DNA of 64,000 nucleotides, taken from assembly GCF_030816915.1 (NCBI RefSeq), contig NZ_JAUSYN010000002.1, positions 186,001 through 250,000 of the forward strand. The letters are read 5' to 3'. The stretch is from Streptomyces sp. B3I8. GTDB taxonomy: Bacteria; Actinomycetota; Actinomycetes; Streptomycetales; Streptomycetaceae. The position numbers were made by a program, and so were the translations under genes. The notes beneath the pieces are model-generated. The model did no database searches and was not told the DNA's origin. It saw nothing but the letters and a program-made list of their open reading frames with translations. Numbering within the stretch: position 1 is the first letter of the stretch; the number at the start of each line of letters is the position of its first letter. Shown here piece by piece: positions 9,243-17,954 of this stretch.

Positions 9243-9284
9243 CGCGGTGCCCGGTCCACGCAGGTGCGTGGACCGGGCACCGCG
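9243..9284. terminator. Perfect 19-bp hairpin after the cold-shock gene
   Basis: The two 19-nt arms (9243-9261, 9266-9284) are perfect complements around an AGGT tetraloop. It ends the cold-shock transcript and insulates the chitinase promoter downstream. Confidence 0.88.
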
Positions 9285-9384
9285 GCCGTTTCCGGCCATG
9301 TCCACGATCGGGTCGACGACCGAACCCGCGGCCGGACCGACAACCGGACCGACGGCCGGCGGGGGAATCCGCGACCGGACCGCA

Positions 9385-9400
9385 CTTGGTCTAGTCCAAT
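9385..9400. promoter_or_regulatory. DasR-responsive element (dre) upstream of the chitinase
   Basis: The core TTGGTCTAGTCCAA is an inverted repeat close to the dre consensus ACTGGTCTAGACCA. It lies 70 nt upstream of a GH18 chitinase start. DasR, the GntR-family GlcNAc regulator, is known to control chitinase genes through such sites in Streptomyces. Match quality and position make this a confident prediction. Confidence 0.8.
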
Positions 9401-9469
9401 CTATTGACGTGACCCCAACAGGCTCAGCAAGCTGGGACTTCTCCCCACAGCCCCACCTGGAGGCACACA

Positions 9470-10681
9470 GTGAGACGTCTTCGCGCATGTCTGGGCGCGG
9501 CCGCCGCCGTCGGAATCGTCGCGGCAGGCTCGACCGCGCTGCTCGCGGGCAACGCCTCGGGCGCGACGAACGCGCTGAGCAACCGTTGGTACGCGGCCGC
9601 TCCCTATCTGATGCCGCTGGACAACGACCCGCCGGACGCGGCGGCCATCATGGACGCCACCGGACTCAAGTCCTTCCAGCTCGCGTTCATCCTCGCGCCC
9701 AACGGCGGCGGCTGCTCCCCCACCTGGGGCGGCACCTCCGCCGTCTCCTCGGACACCGCCGTGCAGGCGGTGATCAACAAGATCCGCTCCAAGAGCGGCG
9801 ACGTCTCCGTCTCCATCGGCGGGTACGGCGGCACCAAGCTCGGCCAGGCCTGCTCCGACGCGGCCTCGACCGCCGCCGCGTACCAGCAGGTCATCACCAA
9901 GTACGGGCTGCACGCCATCGACTTCGACCTGGAGGAGCCGGAGTACGAGAACACGGCGGCGATCAAGAACGAGATCGGCGCGGCCAAGATCCTGCAGCAG
10001 AACAACCCCGGCCTCTACGTCTCCGTCACCACCGCGGGCACCACCGCGGACGGCACCGGCTGGTTCGGCAAGCAGATGCTGCTGGAGGCGAAGTCGCAGG
10101 GGTTCACCCCGAACAACTTCTCCATCATGCCGTTCGACGGCGGCTTCAACGGTGCCGCCTCCCAGACCGACGCGCTGACCAAGTTCAACAAGATCCTTCA
10201 GTCGACGTTCGGGTGGGACGAGGCGACCGCCTACGCCCACGAGGGCTTCTCCGGCATGAACGGCCGCAGCGACACCGGCGAGTACTTCGCGCAGTCCGAC
10301 TTCCAGACGGTGCTCGACTACGCCACCAGCCACCACATGGACCGCTTCACGTTCTGGTCCCTCAACCGCGACCGGCAGTGCAGCCCGCCGGACAACGGGG
10401 GCCGCACGTCGGGCACCTGCTCCAGCGTGGCGCAGAACGCCTGGGACTTCGCCAAGTACTCGGTGAAGTTCGCGGGGGTCACCCCGCCCACGACCACGCC
10501 CACCCCGACGCCCTCGCAGCCGGGGACCGCGTGCAAGCCGGCGTGGAGCTCGTCGGCGGTGTACGTCAAGGACGACGAGGTCTCGTACGGGAAGCACAAC
10601 TGGAAGGCCAAGTGGTGGACCCAGAACGAGACGCCCGGGGCGGCCGAGTGGGGCCCCTGGCAGGACGAGGGTTCCTGCTGA
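9470..10681 (+). CDS. Secreted GH18 chitinase with C-terminal CBM5/12 chitin-binding domain
   Basis: A 403-aa exported enzyme hydrolysing beta-1,4-GlcNAc chains. A signal peptide (residues ~1-32, ending ASG-A) precedes a catalytic domain with the GH18 SxGG-like VSIGGYGG and the catalytic DFDLE (Asp151-Glu155, Glu155 the proton donor). A Thr/Pro linker (PPTTTPTPTPSQPG) joins a compact C-terminal module with the CBM5/12 pattern of Trp and Tyr (AWSSSAVYVKDDEVSY, then WWTQNETPG). The start is the GTG at 9470 with TGGAGG upstream. A DasR operator lies in the promoter, so GlcNAc induction is expected. The catalytic domain resembles the ChiC/ChiD-like group in which the module follows the enzyme, but I do not assign a symbol. 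Confidence 0.93.
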   Translation: MRRLRACLGAAAAVGIVAAGSTALLAGNASGATNALSNRWYAAAPYLMPLDNDPPDAAAIMDATGLKSFQLAFILAPNGGGCSPTWGGTSAVSSDTAVQAVINKIRSKSGDVSVSIGGYGGTKLGQACSDAASTAAAYQQVITKYGLHAIDFDLEEPEYENTAAIKNEIGAAKILQQNNPGLYVSVTTAGTTADGTGWFGKQMLLEAKSQGFTPNNFSIMPFDGGFNGAASQTDALTKFNKILQSTFGWDEATAYAHEGFSGMNGRSDTGEYFAQSDFQTVLDYATSHHMDRFTFWSLNRDRQCSPPDNGGRTSGTCSSVAQNAWDFAKYSVKFAGVTPPTTTPTPTPSQPGTACKPAWSSSAVYVKDDEVSYGKHNWKAKWWTQNETPGAAEWGPWQDEGSC

Positions 10682-10689
10682 TGTGACGG

Positions 10690-10735
10690 GCCGCCGCCCG
10701 CCGCCCCCGGCATGACCGGGGCGGCGGGCGGCGGC
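10690..10735. terminator. Bidirectional hairpin terminator
   Basis: Arms 10690-10707 and 10718-10735 form an 18-bp GC stem between two convergent genes. It can serve both the chitinase and the leftward gene at 10777. Confidence 0.85.
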
Positions 10736-10776
10736 GTACCCACGACCGCGGGGAGCGGGCCTGCGGGCTTTCGGGC

Positions 10777-11223
10777 CTAGATGGCGTTGGCGAAGTTCTT
10801 GAACGCGGCCTGGGTGCCGGAGCCGGCGTCACCGTCGATGGCGCCGGTGTAGCCGTAGTTCTGCAGCAGCCGCTGCAGGGCCTTGATCGTGTTGGTGCCG
10901 GGGTCGCCGTCGATCGAGCCGGTGTAGCCCCAGTACTCCTTGAGGCAGCGCTGGAACGCCTTCCAGCTGTTGGTGCCGAGCTGCCCGTCGATGGAGTCGG
11001 TGTAACTCCAGTAGGTCGCCAGCCAGCGCTGGACGTTCTTGGCCTGGGCACTGGACAGGCCGAAGTTGTGGGTCGCGAGAATCCCTGTCTGCAGGCCGGC
11101 CACCGGGTGCGACGCCGGTGCGGAAGCCGCCTGGCTGGTTCCCGCGGTGGCCAGGCCGCCGGCCGCGATGCCGACTGCGGCGGCGAGACTGACGAGTGTC
11201 CTGGCCATGACGTTCGATCGCAT
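10777..11223 (-). CDS. Small secreted protein with repeated peptidoglycan-binding-like motifs
   Basis: A 148-aa exported protein with a signal peptide (ARTLVSLAAAVGIAAGG, cleavage after SQA-A). The mature part holds three ~35-residue repeats, each with a YT..IDG.xG motif: YTDSIDGQLGTNSWKAFQR, YTGSIDGDPGTNTIKALQR and YTGAIDGDAGSGTQAAF. This is the core of PG_binding_1 domains (usually DGxxGxxTxxAVxxFQ). It probably binds cell wall and has no catalytic domain. The ATG at 11223 follows AAAGAGG. The next gene rightward is divergent and encodes a membrane protein with a similar external PG-binding domain, so the two may share a wall-sensing role. Confidence 0.82.
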   Translation of the reverse strand: MRSNVMARTLVSLAAAVGIAAGGLATAGTSQAASAPASHPVAGLQTGILATHNFGLSSAQAKNVQRWLATYWSYTDSIDGQLGTNSWKAFQRCLKEYWGYTGSIDGDPGTNTIKALQRLLQNYGYTGAIDGDAGSGTQAAFKNFANAI

Positions 11224-11565
11224 GTGAGCCTCTTTCGTCCTTCGGGATCGGTCGTGAACGGGTCGTGATCGGTCCGTGGACCACCACCCCGGCGCCGTCG
11301 GCGACGAGGTGGCGGGAACCAGAGTGCGGTCCGGCCTCGGGCCGCCGCCACGGCTGTGGCCGAGGTGACGGCGGAACGGGACGTCCCACTCTTCGACCTG
11401 CGGGGACGCGGCCCGGCGGGACGGTGCTCCGGGACGGCCCGGGCCGAGCAGGCCGGCTCCGCGTGCGGCCGGGGGCCGTATACCGGTGCGGAGCGATGCG
11501 TACTGATGCAGAATGCGACTCAGCGACGGGCCACTGACCACGGCCCGCGCGCGAGTGGGGGGTTC
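11224..11565. other. Divergent intergenic region (342 nt)
   Basis: This holds the promoters of the leftward secreted protein and the rightward HTH protein. A TACTGATGCAGAAT stretch around 11500-11516 could include a -10 for the rightward gene. No clear operator palindrome or small ORF was found. Confidence 0.4.
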
Positions 11566-12423
11566 ATGTCGCGTTGGAAGCCGTTGTCCGCTGACCTCGA
11601 CCCGCCGGTACGGCAGTTGGTGATCTGCTTACGCCGGCTGAAGGACCGCACCGGCCTGAGCCTGGCCCGGCTCGCGGAACAGACCGGCTACAGCGCGAAG
11701 TCCTGGGAACGCTACCTGGGCGGCAGGACTCTGCCACCGCTGGAGGCCGTGCAGGCGCTGGCCCGGCTCGCCGACACGGATCCGACCCCCCTCCTGGCCC
11801 TCCACGAGGTCGTCACCGCCGGCCGCGCGACCGCCCGCGCAACCGGCCGCACCGGGCGGTCGGCCCCGAACGGGAGGGCCCCGCGAGCCGAAACGGAAAC
11901 CGGGCCCGGAGTGTGGCAACCCGAGGCGGCGCCCGAGCCCGGGGTGGAGCCGGCGGCCTCGGCGCAGGGCCCGCCCCGGGCACCGGGGCGGGCCCTGCGT
12001 GTCGCGCTGGTGGCCAGTGCCGTCGCCGCCGTGCTCGCCCTGTCCTCGGCCGCGCTGCTGGCCGTGCGGCTGCACGGCGGTGACGACGGGCCGGCCGCCG
12101 GCCCCGCCGTACCGCCCGCCGTGGCGGCCGCCGCGTCCGCCCCGGCGGAGGCCCGGTCCTACGGCTGCCACGTGCACCGCACCGACGGCCGCTGGTACGC
12201 GGGCAACAGCCGCACCCGGCGCACCGAGGTGGCGTACGGCAGCGTCGGACCGGACGTCGCCGAGGCGCAGTGCCTGCTGCGCCGGGCGGGCATCTCACCC
12301 GGCGGCATCGACGGCATCTTCGGCCCGCTGACCCGGTGGGCGGTCAGGGACTTCCAGAAGCGGTCCCGCCTGGCCGTGGACGGCCGGGTCGGGCCGCATA
12401 CCTGGAAGGCGCTGCGGGGATGA
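11566..12423 (+). CDS. Membrane-anchored HTH protein with external peptidoglycan-binding domain; TTA codon
   Basis: A 285-aa protein with an unusual architecture. The N-terminal XRE-like HTH (~15-75) contains RLKDRTGLSLARLAEQTGYS and AKSWERYLGGRTLPP. A flexible Ala/Pro linker leads to one TM helix (VALVASAVAAVLALSSAALL, ~147-168), and outside the membrane a PG_binding_1 domain reads GGIDGIFGPLTRWAVRDFQ and ends VGPHTWKALRG. This suggests DNA binding inside coupled to wall binding outside. Codon 22 (bases 11629-11631) is TTA, the rare leucine codon read by the bldA tRNA, so translation may be tied to development. The ATG follows GTGGGGGG. Its stop overlaps the next gene's ATG by 4 nt, so the two HTH proteins are translationally coupled. 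Confidence 0.85.
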   Translation: MSRWKPLSADLDPPVRQLVICLRRLKDRTGLSLARLAEQTGYSAKSWERYLGGRTLPPLEAVQALARLADTDPTPLLALHEVVTAGRATARATGRTGRSAPNGRAPRAETETGPGVWQPEAAPEPGVEPAASAQGPPRAPGRALRVALVASAVAAVLALSSAALLAVRLHGGDDGPAAGPAVPPAVAAAASAPAEARSYGCHVHRTDGRWYAGNSRTRRTEVAYGSVGPDVAEAQCLLRRAGISPGGIDGIFGPLTRWAVRDFQKRSRLAVDGRVGPHTWKALRG

Positions 12424-13340
12424 CGGGGACAACACGTCCCACCCCGGCGTCGACGCCGGCCGCGACGGCCTCGCCGGGCATCACCCGGCTGGCCTTCGCA
12501 TTGCGGGAGCTGCGGACCCGCACGGGACTGAGCCTCGCGGCGCTCGCGGCGAAGACCGCGTACAGCAAGTCCTCCTGGGAGCGTTACCTCAACGCCCAAG
12601 CCCTGCCCCCGCGCCCCGCCGTGCGGGCGCTGTGCCGGCTGGCCGGCGAACCGGACAGCCGGTACCTGGCGCTGTGGGAGATCGCGGATTCGGAGTGGGG
12701 CGGCCGCGCCGAGGCGACGACGGCGGGCGCGGCCACGAGTGCCCCGACGCGGGCGACCGCGCCCCCGCCGCCGCACGTGCACGCACCGCCCGACGTGCGT
12801 ACACCGGCCGCCGCGCCACTCCCGCCCGCGCGGGGCGCCCCGTCCGACCACCGGAGCGTGGCCGTGGTCGCGGTCCTCGCGTCGCTGTGCGCCGTGGTCT
12901 TCGGTGTGGTGGTGGTGGGCCTCCTGCTGCTCCCGCACCAGCGGAAGGCACCGTCCGCGCCCACCTCCGAGGCCGTCACCGGCCCGCTGTGCCGGGGCTC
13001 CGGCTGCGAGGGCAGAAGCCCGATGCGCCAGCGGTGCGCCTCCGCCCCGGCCACCCTCGCCTCCCGGCACACGTCCACCGGTGCCTGGCTGGAGCTGCGC
13101 TACAGCGGGGCGTGCGGGACGGGTTGGGCCCGCATGTGGGGAACGGCCGTCGGCGACCGGCTCGAGATGACAGCGGGCGAGGACCGGCCCGCCCGCGAGG
13201 CCCGGGTAAGAAGCCGGGGCGACGCGGACACCTACGTGTACACCCTCATGACCGCGACCGGCCCGGGAACCGTCGTACGGGCCTGCCTCCACCCCGCGGG
13301 CGGCGGCGCGCGGGAGTGCGTCGAGGCCCGCGTGCGCTGA
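12420..13340 (+). CDS. Membrane-anchored HTH protein with C-terminal DUF2690-like domain
   Basis: A 306-aa companion of the upstream gene (ATGA overlap). Its HTH (~22-75) reads LRTRTGLSLAALAAKTAYSK then SSWERYLNAQALPPRP, clearly paralogous to the upstream protein. A long Ala/Pro/Thr linker precedes a TM helix (VAVVAVLASLCAVVFGVVVV, ~147-170). The external ~120 residues carry a DUF2690-like domain with conserved Cys and aromatic residues (CRGSGCEG, LELRYSGACGTGWARMWG). DUF2690 proteins are common in Streptomyces; function unknown. The shared build (HTH inside, wall or unknown domain outside) argues that both report envelope state to the cytoplasm. No protease or anti-sigma partner lies nearby. 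Confidence 0.82.
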   Translation: MTGTTRPTPASTPAATASPGITRLAFALRELRTRTGLSLAALAAKTAYSKSSWERYLNAQALPPRPAVRALCRLAGEPDSRYLALWEIADSEWGGRAEATTAGAATSAPTRATAPPPPHVHAPPDVRTPAAAPLPPARGAPSDHRSVAVVAVLASLCAVVFGVVVVGLLLLPHQRKAPSAPTSEAVTGPLCRGSGCEGRSPMRQRCASAPATLASRHTSTGAWLELRYSGACGTGWARMWGTAVGDRLEMTAGEDRPAREARVRSRGDADTYVYTLMTATGPGTVVRACLHPAGGGARECVEARVR

Positions 13341-13484
13341 GGCGCCGCGCCACCCGCCCCGATCGGTCAGTATTCGAGAAGCGTCGGCCGCCCGTGCCCG
13401 CATAGTGTGCTGTGCGGGGCCGGGACGGGGTTCCCGAGGGACCGGTGGACCGAACGACCGGTGGACGGCTACAGGGGAGAGACA

Positions 13485-15875
13485 TTGAGCATCGTCACGA
13501 GCGCGGAGAACCAGGTTCCCACGCCGCACGCCGCCGACAGTCATGAGCTGATCCGGGTGCACGGGGCGCGCGAGAACAATCTCAAGGACGTCTCCGTCGA
13601 GATCCCGAAGCGCCGGCTGACCGTGTTCACCGGCGTCTCCGGCTCGGGCAAGAGCTCGCTGGTGTTCGACACGATCGCCGCGGAGTCCCAGCGGCTGATC
13701 AACGAGACGTACAGCGCCTTCGTGCAGGGTTTCATGCCGGCCCTCGCCCGCCCCGACGTCGATGTGCTGGACGGACTGACCACCGCGATCATCGTCGACC
13801 AGCAGCGGATGGGCGCCGACCCGCGTTCCACCGTCGGCACCGCGACCGATGCCAACGCGATGCTGCGCATCCTCTTCAGCCGGCTCGCCGTACCGCACAT
13901 CGGCTCACCCAAGGCGTACTCCTTCAACGTCGCCTCGATCAGCGGGGCGGGAGCGGTCACCGTCGAGCGCGGCGGGCAGCAGGTGAAGGAGCGGCGCAGC
14001 TTCAGCATCACCGGCGGCATGTGTCCGCGCTGCGAGGGCCGGGGCACCGTCCAGGACTTCGACCTGACCCAGCTCTACGACGACGGCAAGTCACTCAACG
14101 AGGGCGCCCTGGAGGTACCGGGCTACAAGTCGGGCGGCTGGAACCACCGGCTGTACAGCGAATCGGGTCTGGTCGACCCGGACAAGCCGATCCGCGCGTA
14201 CACCGAGCGGGAGCTGGCCGACTTCCTGCACCGCGAGCCGGTCCGGATGAAGATCGCGGGCATTAATATGACCTACGAGGGTCTGCTGCCGCGCCTGCGC
14301 AAGTCGATGCTGGCCAAGGACCGGGAGGGGATGCAGCCGCACATCCGGGCGTTCGTGGACCGGGCGGTCACCTTCGCCACCTGTCCCGAGTGCGACGGCA
14401 CCCGGCTGAGCGCCGGAGCCCGGTCGTCGACGATCGACGGGGTGAGCATCGCGGACGCCTGCGCGATGCAGATCAGCGATCTCGCCGCCTGGGTACGCGG
14501 TCTCGACGAGCCCTCGGTGGCCCCGCTGCTCGACTCGCTGCGGCACACGCTCGACTCGTTCGTCGGGATCGGCCTCGGCTACCTCTCCCTGGACCGGCCG
14601 GCGGGGACGCTGTCGGGCGGCGAGGCGCAGCGCACCAAGATGATCCGCCACCTCGGCTCCTCGCTCACCGACGTCACCTACGTCTTCGACGAGCCCACCA
14701 CCGGACTGCACCCGCACGACATCCAGCGGATGAACGGCCTGCTGCTGCGGCTGCGGGACAAGGGGAACACGGTGCTCGTGGTGGAGCACAAGCCGGAGGT
14801 CGTGGCGATCGCCGACCATGTCGTCGACCTCGGTCCCGGCGCCGGCGCGGCGGGCGGCACGGTGTGCTTCGAGGGCACCGTCGAGGAGTTGCGGTCGAGC
14901 GGCACGCTCACCGGGCGTCATCTCGGCGACCGGGCGGCCCTGAAGAAGAGCGTGCGCGAGTCGACCGGCACGCTCGCGATCCGCGGGGCGAACGCGCACA
15001 ACCTGCGGGACGTGGACGTGGACGTTCCGCTCGGCGTGCTCACGGTCGTCACCGGCGTCGCCGGTTCCGGCAAGAGCTCCCTCGTCCACGGGTCAATCCC
15101 GGCCGGTGCGGACGTGGTGTCGGTGGACCAAGGGGTCATTCGCGGCTCGCGGCGCAGCAACCCGGCGACGTACACGGGCCTCCTCGACCCGATCCGCAAG
15201 GCGTTCGCCAAGGCCAACGGCGTGAAGCCGGCGCTGTTCAGCGCCAACTCCGAGGGTGCCTGCCCCACGTGCAACGGTGCCGGCGTCGTGTACACGGACC
15301 TGGCGATGATGGCCGGGGTGGCGACGACCTGCGAGGACTGCGAGGGGAAGCGGTTCGACGCGTCGGTGCTCGAGTACCGGCTCGGTGGCCGTGACATCAG
15401 CGAGGTGCTCGCCATGCCGGTGTCCGAGGCGCGGGAGTTCTTCGTGGCGGGCAAGGCGCGCACCCCGGCGGCGCACCGGATCCTCGAACGGCTGTCGGAC
15501 GTGGGGCTCGGTTACCTCACCCTGGGCCAGCCGCTGACCACCCTGTCCGGAGGCGAGCGGCAGCGGCTGAAGCTCGCCACGCACATGGCCGGGAAGGGCG
15601 GGGTGTACGTCCTGGACGAGCCGACGGCGGGGCTGCACCTCGCCGATGTCGAGCAGTTGCTCGGCCTGCTGGACCGGCTGGTCGACTCGGGCAAGTCGGT
15701 GATCGTCGTGGAGCACCACCAGGCGGTGATGGCGCATGCCGACTGGATCATCGACCTGGGCCCCGGGGCCGGTCACGACGGCGGGCGGATCGTGTTCGAG
15801 GGCACACCCGCGGATCTGGTCGCCGCCCGCTCCACCCTCACCGGCGAGCACCTCGCGGCGTACGTCGGCGGCTGA
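13485..15875 (+). CDS. UvrA-like ABC ATPase lacking the UvrB-binding domain (drug-resistance type)
   Basis: A 796-aa protein with two UvrA-type ABC modules: Walker [10 protein letters not shown] (~49) and GVAGSGKSS (~524), signatures LSGGEAQR and LSGGERQR, and Walker [10 protein letters not shown] and VLDEPTAGL. Zinc-type Cys pairs are present ([30 protein letters not shown]). The ~120-residue UvrB-binding domain that canonical UvrA (~950 aa) carries after its RSTVGT motif is missing: [20 protein letters not shown] runs almost straight into the zinc region. This fits UvrA2/DrrC-type proteins linked to self-resistance against DNA-binding drugs rather than excision repair. Two 14-TM exporters downstream support that reading. 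The start is TTG 13485 with AGGGGAGA just upstream; codons further 5' show no ribosome site. Confidence 0.88.
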   Translation: MSIVTSAENQVPTPHAADSHELIRVHGARENNLKDVSVEIPKRRLTVFTGVSGSGKSSLVFDTIAAESQRLINETYSAFVQGFMPALARPDVDVLDGLTTAIIVDQQRMGADPRSTVGTATDANAMLRILFSRLAVPHIGSPKAYSFNVASISGAGAVTVERGGQQVKERRSFSITGGMCPRCEGRGTVQDFDLTQLYDDGKSLNEGALEVPGYKSGGWNHRLYSESGLVDPDKPIRAYTERELADFLHREPVRMKIAGINMTYEGLLPRLRKSMLAKDREGMQPHIRAFVDRAVTFATCPECDGTRLSAGARSSTIDGVSIADACAMQISDLAAWVRGLDEPSVAPLLDSLRHTLDSFVGIGLGYLSLDRPAGTLSGGEAQRTKMIRHLGSSLTDVTYVFDEPTTGLHPHDIQRMNGLLLRLRDKGNTVLVVEHKPEVVAIADHVVDLGPGAGAAGGTVCFEGTVEELRSSGTLTGRHLGDRAALKKSVRESTGTLAIRGANAHNLRDVDVDVPLGVLTVVTGVAGSGKSSLVHGSIPAGADVVSVDQGVIRGSRRSNPATYTGLLDPIRKAFAKANGVKPALFSANSEGACPTCNGAGVVYTDLAMMAGVATTCEDCEGKRFDASVLEYRLGGRDISEVLAMPVSEAREFFVAGKARTPAAHRILERLSDVGLGYLTLGQPLTTLSGGERQRLKLATHMAGKGGVYVLDEPTAGLHLADVEQLLGLLDRLVDSGKSVIVVEHHQAVMAHADWIIDLGPGAGHDGGRIVFEGTPADLVAARSTLTGEHLAAYVGG

Positions 15876-15888
15876 CCGCCGCACCGTT

Positions 15889-15931
15889 CGCCGGACCGGC
15901 CGTCCCCGTCATGGGGGCGGCCGGTCCGGCG
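15889..15931. terminator. Hairpin terminator after the UvrA-like gene
   Basis: A 19-bp stem (15889-15907 with 15913-15931, one G-T pair) closes a GTCAT loop 13 nt past the stop codon. Confidence 0.87.
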
Positions 15932-16003
15932 TTTCCGGGCAGGCCCGCGCACGGCCGGGTACGCGCCGCGCGGGCCCCGGGCTCTGCAGGCGACGAGGTT
16001 TAT

Positions 16004-16032
16004 TTGCACATGGGTGGGCAACGAACTAACCT
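16004..16032 (+). promoter_or_regulatory. Vegetative-type promoter for the first MFS exporter
   Basis: TTGCAC, a 17-nt spacer and TAACCT match the housekeeping -35/-10 consensus. TGCAC...ATGGGT sequences recur at about 16006 and 16032 across the start region and may form an operator. No adjacent TetR or MarR gene was found. Confidence 0.6.
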
Positions 16033-16085
16033 GCACACCGATGGGTAATTAACTGTCCGACGCTCAACTCCTCCTGGAGCCCTCG

Positions 16086-17732
16086 ATGCCGCTCATGGCG
16101 AACACACCGGCAGAGAAGACGGCCGGGCCCTACGCACGGCGCTGGTGGGCACTGCTCGTGCTGTGCCTCAGCCTGCTGCTCGTGGTCATGGCCAACACCT
16201 CCCTGATCGTCGCCGCCCCGGACATGACCGCCGACCTGCACCTCGGCAGCAGCGACCTGCAGTGGGTCATCGACGGCTACACCGTCCCGTACGCCGCGCT
16301 GATGCTGGTGCTCGGCGCGATCGGCGACAAGTACAGCCGCCGGGGCGCGCTCGTCACCGGTCTGCTGATCTTCGCGGGCGGCTCGGTGATGGGCAGCCTG
16401 GTGGACGAGACCGGGCTGGTCGTCGCCGCCCGCGCGGTGATGGGGGTGGGGGCCGCCGTCGTCATGCCGGCCACGCTCTCACTGCTGGTGGCGGTCTTCC
16501 CCCGGCAGGAGCGGGCCCGGGCGATCACCGCCTGGACCGCCACCTCCGGCCTGGCCATCGCGGTCGGCCCGCTGGTCGCCGGCCGGCTGCTGGAGACCCA
16601 CGCCTGGGGCTCGACCTTCCTGGTCAACGTGCCCGTCGCGGTCGTCGCCGTGCTCGGCGCGCTCCTCCTCGTCCCGCCGTCCAGGGCACGGGACATGGGA
16701 CGGATCGACTACGTGGGCGGTCTGCTGTCCATCGTCTCCGTCGGTTCCCTGGTGTACGCCCTCATCGAGGGCCCGCACTTCGGCTGGGGAGCCGGACCGG
16801 TCGTGGCGGCGGTGGTCGCGGCCGCCGGTTCCGTCGTCTTCGCCCTGTGGGAGCTGCGGCACCCGCGCCCCATGCTGGACGTCCGCCGGTTCACGCAGCG
16901 CCCCTTCGCGGGCTCGATGATCGCGGTGCTGTTCTTCTTCTTCGGCGCCTACGGCTCGATCTACTACCTCACGCAGTTCCTGCAGTTCGTCCTCGGCTAC
17001 GGCCCCCTGGAGACCGGCGTCCGCCTGCTGCCGCTGGCCGGCGCGGTGTTCGTCGGTGCCGCGGTCACCGGCCGGCTCACCCCGAGGTTCGGTGTGCGGG
17101 CGACCGTCGTGCCCGGCATGGCCGTCGGCACGGTGAGCGTGTTGCTGCTCACCGGGATCGGCGCGGACGCCACGTACGCCGACTTCGTGCCGTCGCTGCT
17201 GCTGCTCGGCTTCGCGATCGGCCTGAGCGTCTCCCCCGCCACCGACACGATCATGGGGTCCTTCCCTGAGTCGGAGCTGGGCGTGGGCGGCGGCGCCAAC
17301 GACACCTCGCTGGAGCTCGGCGGCGCGCTCGGTATCGCCCTCCTCGGCTCGCTGCTGGGCACGGCCTACCAGGACAGGCTCGGCGAGCTGATCGGTGGGC
17401 GGCTCCCGGCCGCCGCGCTGGACGCCGCCGGGGAGTCGGTGGGCGGCGGGCTCGCGGTCGCCGAGCGGGTCGCGAAGTCTCCCGAGGGCGGGCCCCAGCA
17501 GGCGCGGGCGCTGGTCGACGCGGTGCACGAGGCCTTCGCCCACGGTGTGGCGCACACCAGCCTCGTCGGCGGGATCATCATGGCCGCCGGTGCGCTGATC
17601 GTCCTCGCGGTGCTCCCGGGCCGGAAGGCCGGCCGGGCCGAGGGCACGGAAGACGCCGATGGCGCGGATGCCACGGAGGCCACGGAGGCCACGGAGGCCA
17701 CCGGCGGCAGGGAGCACGTCGAAGCGGGTTGA
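16086..17732 (+). CDS. MFS drug:H+ antiporter, DHA2 (14-TM) family
   Basis: A 548-aa inner-membrane exporter. TM1 begins WWALLVLCLSLLLVVMANTS and is followed by the DHA2-typical LQWVIDGYTVPYAALML. The cytoplasmic loop 2-3 motif is GDKYSRRGAL and about 14 hydrophobic segments are visible, as in EmrB/QacA/SmvA-type pumps. The C-terminal tail has a threefold ATE repeat encoded by a 9-nt tandem repeat (17670-17699). The ATG at 16086 follows CTGGAG at 6 nt. It lies 210 nt downstream of the UvrA-like gene but has its own promoter. The substrate is unknown; context suggests a cationic or DNA-active drug. Confidence 0.9.
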   Translation: MPLMANTPAEKTAGPYARRWWALLVLCLSLLLVVMANTSLIVAAPDMTADLHLGSSDLQWVIDGYTVPYAALMLVLGAIGDKYSRRGALVTGLLIFAGGSVMGSLVDETGLVVAARAVMGVGAAVVMPATLSLLVAVFPRQERARAITAWTATSGLAIAVGPLVAGRLLETHAWGSTFLVNVPVAVVAVLGALLLVPPSRARDMGRIDYVGGLLSIVSVGSLVYALIEGPHFGWGAGPVVAAVVAAAGSVVFALWELRHPRPMLDVRRFTQRPFAGSMIAVLFFFFGAYGSIYYLTQFLQFVLGYGPLETGVRLLPLAGAVFVGAAVTGRLTPRFGVRATVVPGMAVGTVSVLLLTGIGADATYADFVPSLLLLGFAIGLSVSPATDTIMGSFPESELGVGGGANDTSLELGGALGIALLGSLLGTAYQDRLGELIGGRLPAAALDAAGESVGGGLAVAERVAKSPEGGPQQARALVDAVHEAFAHGVAHTSLVGGIIMAAGALIVLAVLPGRKAGRAEGTEDADGADATEATEATEATGGREHVEAG

Positions 17733-17785
17733 CCACCCCGGGGACGGGCCGTGTCCTGAGCGGCGCACGGACCCGGACGGCTCCG

Positions 17786-17819
17786 GACGGTGCCGGGCGC
17801 ACGGGTGCCCGGCACCGTC
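17786..17819 (+). terminator. Hairpin terminator with short T-run
   Basis: Perfect 13-bp arms (17786-17798, 17807-17819) are followed by TTCTCC. It separates the two MFS genes into distinct transcription units. Confidence 0.75.
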
Positions 17820-17954
17820 TTCTCCCGTGCCGACGGCCGGGCGGGGTGTAAGCCGTGGTCACGGGATACCCGTCGCGGGATGTGGAGCGCGGCCCACCGG
17901 CCGCGGGCACGGGCACTCCCGGCCGGGGTGCCGCGGCGGTGGAAGGGAGTTCGG

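Noticed and set aside
9401..9440. TTGACG at 9404 as the chitinase -35 box
   Set aside because: No acceptable -10 lies 16-19 nt downstream, so I left the promoter unassigned apart from the dre site.
13407..13484. 5' extension of the UvrA-like gene to 13407
   Set aside because: The extension lacks a ribosome site, whereas TTG 13485 has AGGGGAGA at good spacing and begins the conserved protein.
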